The position numbers and the translations under genes were made by a program. 7,013 nt of DNA from Treponema sp. UBA937 (GTDB taxonomy: Bacteria > Spirochaetota > Spirochaetia > Treponematales > Breznakiellaceae). The stretch is taken from assembly GCA_002293455.1 (NCBI GenBank), contig DBDH01000099.1, forward strand, positions 89,980 to 96,992. Direction: 5' to 3'. Under the pieces are notes generated by a model. That model ran no database searches. It worked only from the letters and a program-made list of their open reading frames with translations, and was not told the origin of the DNA. Position 1 is the stretch's first letter. The number at the start of each line of letters is the position of its first letter. This document shows, in pieces, positions 1 through 4,993 of this stretch.

Positions 1-60
1 CGAGACTTAATCAGCGCTGCCCTTTTATTCAATACGCTTTGTTCTTCTACTTTCACTTGA

Positions 61-94
61 CAGTACTTTTATTTGCCGTTGAATAAAAATACTG
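61..94. repeat. Imperfect palindrome overlapping the promoter of the GNAT-like cassette
   Basis: The left arm at 61-73 (CAGTACTTTTATT) is the reverse complement of the right arm at 82-94 (AATAAAAATACTG) except for one mismatch (C66 against A89), with an 8-nt loop. The right arm lies over the predicted -35 box and spacer of the promoter serving the gene at 114. No T-run follows on the plus strand, so it is not a typical intrinsic terminator. Its position fits an operator for a dimeric regulator, possibly autoregulation by the cassette, but that is inference. Confidence 0.5.
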
Positions 95-107
95 CATATA
101 GTAAAAT
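79..107 (+). promoter_or_regulatory. Candidate sigma-70-type promoter, leaderless geometry
   Basis: TTGAAT (79-84) serves as -35 and TAAAAT (102-107) as -10, separated by exactly 17 bp. The ATG at 114 follows the -10 after 6 nt, which would put transcription start at or next to the A of the start codon. Alternatives are TATAGT at 97-102 as -10, or a perfect TTGACA at 57-62 as -35 of an upstream pairing. No Shine-Dalgarno sequence lies before 114. Confidence 0.45.
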
Positions 108-113
108 ATTTAT

Positions 114-560
114 ATGCAGTTGTTGTCCATAAATGTTGTATTATCTACAGCAAAACAGCTCAAAAAAGATGGTTGGAAATTTGATTGGGATAAATCTTTT
201 GGCGCTATTTCACAAAAAATAGCTTATATAGAAAATGAATCAATACAAGGTTTGGTGGAGTTTGAGGAAGTTCCCAGTTCATTATATAACATTATATACC
301 GTATAGAGTTGGCTCCTGAAAACATCGGCAAGCAGAAAAAGATAGACAATGTTGCAGGCACGCTTTTTGCTTACGTTGCTCAAGATTCTCTTGATGCTGG
401 ATTTGAAGGTTTTGTGGTTTTTGACAGCAAAACAATATTGGTTGATCATTATGTGGAGAAATACGGAGCCCAGATTCTATTCGGGAATCGTTTGTATTTT
501 GATACAAAAGCGAGCAAAGCCTTGATAAATACCTATTTGAAAGGAAAAAACAATGGCTAA
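114..560 (+). CDS. GNAT-like N-acetyltransferase-fold protein, 148 aa
   Basis: This is a soluble 148-residue protein whose layout fits a small GNAT-fold acetyltransferase. Residues 44-66 look like paired beta strands (QGLVEFEE, YNIIYRIELAP). Residues 67-90 (ENIGKQKKIDNVAGTLFAYV) sit where the acetyl-CoA pyrophosphate loop and following helix belong. The strand GFEGFVVFDS (96-105) comes next, then HYVEKYGAQILFGNRLYFD (112-130), which matches the typical late 'Y-x-x-x-G-A/F' segment, and a final helix. The loop is degenerate: K-x-x-N-x-A replaces the usual R/Q-x-x-G-x-G/A, so catalysis is not assured. The ATG at 114 is the only ATG between the in-frame stop at 102-104 and the domain; it has no Shine-Dalgarno sequence and follows a -10 box by 6 nt. 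Its codons are AT-richer than those of the murG operon, suggesting acquired DNA. The next gene overlaps its stop. The substrate is unknown. Fold assignment is moderate; enzymatic role is inference. Confidence 0.7.
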   Translation: MQLLSINVVLSTAKQLKKDGWKFDWDKSFGAISQKIAYIENESIQGLVEFEEVPSSLYNIIYRIELAPENIGKQKKIDNVAGTLFAYVAQDSLDAGFEGFVVFDSKTILVDHYVEKYGAQILFGNRLYFDTKASKALINTYLKGKNNG

Positions 561-717
561 AAACTTAATCCTTGTAAATACAAATCCTGACATTCTGCAA
601 TACGATAACCGAAAAGCAATAGAGCTATCTCAAACCCTCGGCAGACCTTTAACGAAGAGTGAATATGAAACATTAAAAAAAAAGAAGCCCAAGCAAAATA
701 CTTTCATCAAGCGGTGA
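553..717 (+). CDS. Small hypothetical protein, 54 aa, paired with the GNAT-like gene
   Basis: I do not recognise this family. The ATG at 553 overlaps the preceding gene by 8 nt (ATGGCTAA) and has a good Shine-Dalgarno sequence, AAAGGA (541-546), 6 nt upstream, so translational coupling is likely. The protein begins MAKNLILVNTNPDIL, a plausible beta strand. A polar helix-like part follows (residues 18-44: RKAIELSQTLGRPLTKSEY), then a lysine-rich tail. A run of nine A (675-683) followed by G places A-AAA-AAG in frame at codons 43-44. A -1 slip there would replace the last ten residues with EAQAKYFHQAVKF and stop at 725, giving 57 aa. It could be a partner or antidote of the GNAT-like protein, or the remnant of a longer gene. 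Function is unknown. Confidence 0.6.
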   Translation: MAKNLILVNTNPDILQYDNRKAIELSQTLGRPLTKSEYETLKKKKPKQNTFIKR

Positions 718-718
718 A

Positions 719-748
719 ATTCTGATGAACTGACAAAACATTCTGATG
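719..748. repeat. 9-bp direct repeat (ATTCTGATG), 21-bp period
   Basis: ATTCTGATG occurs at 719-727 and again, without mismatch, at 740-748. The 21-bp period is two helical turns, so both copies face the same side of the DNA. They lie just after the 54-aa gene and about 30-60 bp upstream of the predicted murG -35 box, where an activator or repressor could bind. The first copy also forms the right arm of a 7-bp inverted repeat with 703-709 (TTCATCA/TGATGAA). Chance cannot be excluded. Confidence 0.35.
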
Positions 749-779
749 CTCCTGTTTTTCGTATAGATTCTTTTCACCA

Positions 780-808
780 TTGCGGAAAGCCTGAAAGTTT
801 GCTATTTT
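780..808 (+). promoter_or_regulatory. Candidate murG operon promoter with extended -10, leaderless geometry
   Basis: TTGCGG (780-785) is a weak -35, followed by a 17-bp spacer and TATTTT (803-808) as -10. TG-C at 800-802 supplies the extended -10 dinucleotide. The murG ATG starts 6 nt after the -10, so the transcript would begin at or beside the start codon. The alternative -10 TATAGA at 762-767 lacks a good -35. No Shine-Dalgarno sequence lies close to the ATG; the nearest purine run (784-789) is about 25 nt away. Confidence 0.45.
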
Positions 809-814
809 TATCCT

Positions 815-1900
815 ATGAAGAAGATAGCCTTTACAGGCGGCGGCACCGGCGGACATATTTATCCGGGTTTGGCGGTTATATCACGTTTACATGACGTATT
901 CCCTTGTTCGGTTTTTTGGATCGGATCCAAAGATGGCATGGATCGGTCTATTGTTGAATCGGCGGGAATTTCTTTTTACGGCATTCCAGCGGGAAAATTA
1001 AGAAGGTATGTTTCGTTTCGGAACTTCCTGGATATTTTTAAGATACTTGCGGGTTTTCTAAAAGCCCGGCAGATTTTAAAAAAAGAAAAACCGGCATTGC
1101 TTTTTTCCAAAGGCGGTTTTGTCAGCGTTCCTCCCTGTATGGCGGCCCGGTCTTTAGGCATTCCCGTTTTTTCCCATGAGTCTGATGTTAGTCCGGGACT
1201 CGCGACAAAGCTCAATCTTGGCGTATCGGATGTTGTTTTTACCGCTTACGAAGAAACCATATCGATGCTTCCGGAAAAGTACCGGTCCAAGGCGCAGGCT
1301 GCCGGGAATCCTGTGAGAAAAGAATTCCACGCAGCGGATGCCGCGAAGGGACGCGCGTTTGCGGGAATTACCAATAATCTTCCAATAGTACTGGTTCTTG
1401 GCGGAAGCCAGGGCGCGCTCGAAATCAATGAGCTTATCCGCGGAGCTTTGCCGCGTCTTACAAAAGATTTTAACGTGATTCATCAATGCGGCGTGAATCA
1501 TGGTGATGCCGTTTCCCGCGAACATTATTTCCCGTATCAGTATATTAAAGATGAAATGCCCGATGTGTTGGCTGCTGCCGATATTATTGTGGGAAGAAGC
1601 GGCGCGGGAACCGTTTGGGAATCGTCCGCTTTAGGCAAACCGATGGTGCTGATTCCGCTCTCCGGTTCTGGTACGCGCGGAGACCAGGTGGAAAACGCGC
1701 GGATTTTTGAAAAGGCAGGAGCCGCTGTTGTTTTAAATAACGAAGACAGAAATCCCGCAAAATTGTACGAAGTCATTTCATCAATCTGGGATGATAAAGA
1801 AAAATATGCCGTTATGAAACAAGCGTCTGAAAACATGGGGAAAAAAGACGCGGCTCTTTTTATTTCGGAATACATTAAATTATGTTTGGAAAAACAATAG
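815..1900 (+). CDS. murG: MurG: UDP-GlcNAc--undecaprenyl-PP-MurNAc-pentapeptide GlcNAc transferase
   Basis: MurG transfers GlcNAc from UDP-GlcNAc to lipid I to form lipid II, the last cytoplasmic step of peptidoglycan precursor synthesis, at the inner face of the membrane. The 361-aa length is normal for this GT28 family. The N-terminal glycine loop GGGTGGHIYPG is at residues 8-18, SKGGFVSVP at 98-106, HESDVSPG at 121-128 and GNPVRKEF at 164-171. The C-terminal domain has GGSQGA (196-201), the UDP-GlcNAc-binding stretch GRSGAGTVWE (260-269) and GDQVENA (289-295), in the place of the usual Q-x-x-N-A motif. The HESD version of the lipid-binding loop recalls Firmicute and treponemal MurG rather than E. 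coli HEQN. The ATG at 815 gives the typical start (MKKIAFTGGG) but lacks a Shine-Dalgarno sequence. It is the first gene of a five-gene operon; cvpA starts 13 nt after its stop. Confidence 0.97.
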   Translation: MKKIAFTGGGTGGHIYPGLAVISRLHDVFPCSVFWIGSKDGMDRSIVESAGISFYGIPAGKLRRYVSFRNFLDIFKILAGFLKARQILKKEKPALLFSKGGFVSVPPCMAARSLGIPVFSHESDVSPGLATKLNLGVSDVVFTAYEETISMLPEKYRSKAQAAGNPVRKEFHAADAAKGRAFAGITNNLPIVLVLGGSQGALEINELIRGALPRLTKDFNVIHQCGVNHGDAVSREHYFPYQYIKDEMPDVLAAADIIVGRSGAGTVWESSALGKPMVLIPLSGSGTRGDQVENARIFEKAGAAVVLNNEDRNPAKLYEVISSIWDDKEKYAVMKQASENMGKKDAALFISEYIKLCLEKQ

Positions 1901-1902
1901 AT

Positions 1903-1907
1903 AGGAG
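1903..1907 (+). promoter_or_regulatory. Shine-Dalgarno AGGAG that decides the cvpA start
   Basis: AGGAG at 1903-1907 directly abuts the ATG at 1908, a spacing of 0 nt that would not support initiation. It stands 6 nt before the in-frame GTG at 1914, which is near-optimal spacing, so GTG 1914 is the likelier start. Confidence 0.6.
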
Positions 1908-1913
1908 ATGAGG

Positions 1914-2402
1914 GTGACCATTGCTGCTTTTGATATCGTGTGCGCGGTTCTTATGTTGATTCTTGTTATACGCTGCGCCTTAAGAGGTTTTGTTGATGAA
2001 ATTATGTCCATGGCATCGGTGGTGCTTGGAATTTTGGCGGCCGTTCTGTTCTATCAAAACGGCGCGGCTTTTATCAGAGAAAAATGGATTGACATGAAAG
2101 TGCTTCCCGAAGTGCTCGCTTTTGCCGCGATTTTTCTCATCGTGTTTTTGCTTATCAGGCTTGTGGAATTTTTGTTAAAGGACATCATCAACGGGATTAA
2201 TCTGCATCGTCTGGATCGTTTCCTTGGAATGCTTTTCGGCGTTCTCGAAGGTTTTGTATTAATCTGTTTGATTCTTTTTATCCTCGCGGTTCAGCCTCTT
2301 TTCGATCCAACGCCGATTTTTCAGAACAGTATTGCCGCGGAATTGCTGCTGCCTTTGGTAACAAATGTTCAATCATCATTTTTTGAAGCGACGGGAGCAT
2401 AG
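1914..2402 (+). CDS. cvpA: CvpA family integral membrane protein
   Basis: CvpA-family proteins are small inner-membrane proteins, named for the E. coli protein needed for colicin V production and implicated in envelope homeostasis; the molecular role is unclear. From GTG 1914 the product is 162 aa; the ATG at 1908 would add two residues and has no usable ribosome site. Numbered from GTG, four hydrophobic segments lie at about 3-20, 31-46, 64-85 and 105-126. Two family hallmarks are present: RGFVDEIMS after the first helix (24-32) and the glycine-rich LDRFLGMLFGVLEGFVL (99-115). The C-terminal tail of about 35 residues is less hydrophobic. It lies between murG (13 nt before GTG) and holB (6 nt after its stop). 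Co-transcription with murG suggests an envelope role, which is inference. Confidence 0.9.
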   Translation: MTIAAFDIVCAVLMLILVIRCALRGFVDEIMSMASVVLGILAAVLFYQNGAAFIREKWIDMKVLPEVLAFAAIFLIVFLLIRLVEFLLKDIINGINLHRLDRFLGMLFGVLEGFVLICLILFILAVQPLFDPTPIFQNSIAAELLLPLVTNVQSSFFEATGA

Positions 2403-2408
2403 GCAGCT

Positions 2409-3773
2409 GTGTTTGAAAATGTTTTAAATCAGGATGCGGTAAATCAGATAAGGAAAGATATTGAAACAGAAAGGCTCGCGCCTTCTGTCTTGTTTTCCGG
2501 TCCGCCAAGTTCAGGCAAAGGAACCGCGGCTTTGGAATTGGCGCGGATTCTTTCCTGTCAAAATTCCCTCGCTCCCTGGAACTGTGAATGCCGCGATTGC
2601 GGACAGCACCGGCTTTTGTCTCATCCCGATTTAATCATTATGGGTGGAAGAAATTTTTCCGCTGAAATCGCCGCTTCCGCCGATACTTTTTTGCGGAATC
2701 AAAACAGCGCGGCTTCCCGCCATTTGTTCATCCGTTCCGTGCAGAAACTGCTTGCCCGTTTTAATCCCATCCTTTGGGAAGATGATTCTAAGATCAATAA
2801 ACTAAATGAAACGATTATAAAATTAACGGAAGATTTAGATGATTTTCAGCAGCTTGCCGCGTCTTCTCCGTTAAATGAAAAAGATAAAGCCGCTCTTGAA
2901 AAACTGCCCGCGTCGATTGCCGCGAAAGCGTACAAGTTGGAAAACGACGGCATTACAAACACCGTTCCGGCGGCACAGATCCGGAGGGCTTCCGCGTGGA
3001 GCCGCCTTTCTCCCGCCGGAAAACGAAAAGTATTGATTATCGAACAAGCCGATGCCATGCAGGACGCGTCTTCCAATTCACTTCTTAAAATTTTGGAAGA
3101 GCCGCCGGAATATTTTTCGATCATCCTTATTACATCGTTTCCGGGAGCGATTCTTCCCACCTTGCTTTCAAGGCTTCGTCCCTACCGTTTTTCGCAAAGG
3201 GACGAACAAACAGAACGTGAAGTGATCCGCCGGGTTTTCCGCGCGGAAGAAATAAACACGGTTAAAAAATCGGGAAACAGAATCACGGATTATCTGGATT
3301 CTTTTCTTCCGACTCAAAGCAATGATTTACTTCCTTTAGCCTCTTATTTTGCCGCAAGCATCGCGGCGTCGGCACTTGTCAATCTTCGCCGAAATGGAGT
3401 CAATGAAATCCCCGAATATATTCTTTCCCTGGGAAAATATTCGGCGCCTATTTCGGAATCCCAAGGTCCGGGCCGTCCCTCAACGGACACAAAAACCATC
3501 ATATCAACGGTGATGAAGGGCGGAAATAATTTTGAAGTGAGAAGCATGTTTCCCGTATTTTTAAAATATCAAACGGAAATTATTTCCGGCGTTATGAAAG
3601 AATACGGAAACATTCCGGGAGTGAGCGCCCTTGCGTCGGTCTGGGGGAAAAAACTAAAAGACGCCGAAACGGGCGTTTCAACTTTTAACCAAAATCCCGG
3701 CGCGGCTCTCGAAAGGCTTTTCATCGAATTAAAAGAAACGCTTGCTTCAAGGTCGATCAAGGAAGTTCTATGA
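2409..3773 (+). CDS. holB: DNA polymerase III delta-prime-like clamp-loader subunit with large insertion
   Basis: This AAA+ clamp-loader protein probably acts as the delta-prime subunit that helps load the beta clamp. Residues 24-46 hold a Walker-A-like GPPSSGKGT (31-39) in which G38 replaces the Ser/Thr after Lys, consistent with delta-prime not hydrolysing ATP. A zinc module follows (C50, C59, C61, C64, then HPDL at 72-75). KVLIIEQADAMQDASSNSLL (207-226) and LKILEEPP (226-233) mark the Walker-B region. The usual SRC motif reads SRL (254-256). At 454 aa it is long for the family: about 100 extra residues (82-184) separate HPDL from the Q-I-R segment (190-192), and the C-terminal half is divergent. 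GTG 2409 is the first possible start after an in-frame stop; GGGAG (2393-2397) and AGG (2401-2403) lie upstream. It overlaps the kinase gene by 4 nt (ATGA). A tau/gamma paralogue is less likely because the ATPase motifs are degraded. Confidence 0.85.
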   Translation: MFENVLNQDAVNQIRKDIETERLAPSVLFSGPPSSGKGTAALELARILSCQNSLAPWNCECRDCGQHRLLSHPDLIIMGGRNFSAEIAASADTFLRNQNSAASRHLFIRSVQKLLARFNPILWEDDSKINKLNETIIKLTEDLDDFQQLAASSPLNEKDKAALEKLPASIAAKAYKLENDGITNTVPAAQIRRASAWSRLSPAGKRKVLIIEQADAMQDASSNSLLKILEEPPEYFSIILITSFPGAILPTLLSRLRPYRFSQRDEQTEREVIRRVFRAEEINTVKKSGNRITDYLDSFLPTQSNDLLPLASYFAASIAASALVNLRRNGVNEIPEYILSLGKYSAPISESQGPGRPSTDTKTIISTVMKGGNNFEVRSMFPVFLKYQTEIISGVMKEYGNIPGVSALASVWGKKLKDAETGVSTFNQNPGAALERLFIELKETLASRSIKEVL

Positions 3774-4993
3774 GGCAGTTTATTGAACGCGCTTTAAAGA
3801 TACTTCCAAAACTTACCCACGAACAGATCGAAGCGCTTTTTATACACACTGCCGATGAAAATGAACGCCTTGAAGCCGTACTCGATTCACTTGCGGAAGG
3901 CATTCTTGTATGCGATGAAAATCATGCTATTGTTTTGGTGAATAAATTCGGCGAGCGTCTTTTGCATACCGGGCATATTGACGCGGGAATCCAGCCGGTC
4001 TGGACCCTCATCCGCGACGACAAGATGGCGGATTTTCTCAAAGAAACCTTGATGAACAGCGGCCGTGTCGAAGACCGTGAATTTGATTTAGACATAAAAG
4101 GAATCCAGCGCCTGATAAGCGTCAGTATCATGCCTTTGGTAAAACATAAACATGTTACAGGTTCTTTGATTCATTTGGATGATATTACAGAAAAACGGTC
4201 CAGGGAAGCGCAGCTCCGAAGGGCTGAAAACCTTGCGAGCCTTACGACTCTTGCGGCGGGAGTTGCCCATGAAATAAAAAATCCTCTGGGATCAATTTCT
4301 ATTCATATACAGCTTATTCAAAAAACTATTTCAAACGGAATGGATTTTTTTAAAGAAGAAATCAAACGGAAGAAAGTTCCTGCTGATGATACGCGGATGA
4401 AAGAATCTTTTGATTTGCTTAATCAGTATCTTGGAGTTGTGAACGAAGAAATAGACCGGCTGAACAAAATCGTTGTAGATTTTCTTTTTGCCGTCCGTCC
4501 CATGAATATGGAATTCCGCGAAAGGGATGTAAACACGCTCATTCAGGAGCTCTCTGATTTTGTCCGGTTTGAATTGAATGAAGCGCATATTACGCTCAAC
4601 TTGCAGTTATCCGCCGCTTTGCCGCTCATCAACATTGATGAACGTTTCTTGAAACAGGCTTTATTGAATCTTATAAAAAACGCGATGGCGGCCATGCCCC
4701 GCGGCGGACTGTTATCAATCAACACTTCTGTAGTTGACAATAATGTTTGTATCAAAGTATGCGACAACGGCGCCGGCATTCCCGAAGAAAATCTTTCAAA
4801 AATTTTTGAACCTTATTTTACGACAAAGGAAAGCGGTTCGGGATTGGGGCTTACGCTCGTTTTTAAAATCATCCGGGAACATCAGGGGGAAATAAGCGTT
4901 AAGTCGAAAATAAATGAAGGAACCTGTTTTTCTATAACGCTCCCTGTTCCACAAAAAGATACCAGGCTTATTCCCTACGGAGGAGGCGCATGA
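3770..4993 (+). CDS. Soluble PAS-domain sensor histidine kinase (AtoS/NtrB type)
   Basis: This 407-aa kinase should autophosphorylate on His and pass phosphate to the response regulator encoded next. A PAS domain occupies about residues 32-142 (LDSLAEGILVCDENHAIVLVN at its start). The H-box AAGVAHEIKNPLGSI puts the phospho-His at H167. The ATPase domain has the N-box LLNLIKNA (298-305), G1 DNGAGIP (332-338), the F-box IFEPYFTTK (345-353) and G2 GSGLGL (356-361). No signal peptide or membrane helix is seen, so the signal must be cytoplasmic. About 30 charged residues (187-216) lie between the two dimerisation helices, where NtrB-like kinases usually have a short turn. The start overlaps the holB stop (ATGA), with GGAAG at 3761-3765. 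The T. pallidum counterpart is called atoS, but nothing here supports acetoacetate sensing, so no symbol is given. Confidence 0.93.
   Translation: MRQFIERALKILPKLTHEQIEALFIHTADENERLEAVLDSLAEGILVCDENHAIVLVNKFGERLLHTGHIDAGIQPVWTLIRDDKMADFLKETLMNSGRVEDREFDLDIKGIQRLISVSIMPLVKHKHVTGSLIHLDDITEKRSREAQLRRAENLASLTTLAAGVAHEIKNPLGSISIHIQLIQKTISNGMDFFKEEIKRKKVPADDTRMKESFDLLNQYLGVVNEEIDRLNKIVVDFLFAVRPMNMEFRERDVNTLIQELSDFVRFELNEAHITLNLQLSAALPLINIDERFLKQALLNLIKNAMAAMPRGGLLSINTSVVDNNVCIKVCDNGAGIPEENLSKIFEPYFTTKESGSGLGLTLVFKIIREHQGEISVKSKINEGTCFSITLPVPQKDTRLIPYGGGA

Noticed and set aside
57..62. Perfect TTGACA as the -35 of the GNAT-like promoter.
   Set aside because: Its best -10 partner at 16 bp (TTGAAT, 79-84) is poor, and the 79/102 pairing matches the geometry of the other two promoters better; it remains an alternative.
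1..84. Short open stretches at the left edge that could be the tail of an upstream gene (one ending at the TGA 58-60, another at the TAA near 84).
   Set aside because: Two frames are open over only 20-27 codons and neither gives a recognisable protein, so no partial gene can be supported.
703..729. Inverted repeat TTCATCA/TGATGAA as a terminator of the two-gene cassette.
   Set aside because: The stem is 7 bp with a 13-nt loop and is followed by CTGACAAAACA, not a T-run.
788..803. Possible sigma-54 (-24/-12) promoter before murG, because TTTGCT at 798-803 resembles a -12 element.
   Set aside because: The required GG twelve bases upstream is GC (789-790), and the rest of the -24 box does not match.
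1154..1525. 123-codon minus-strand ORF within murG.
   Set aside because: It is a shadow of murG, whose motifs are continuous in the plus frame.
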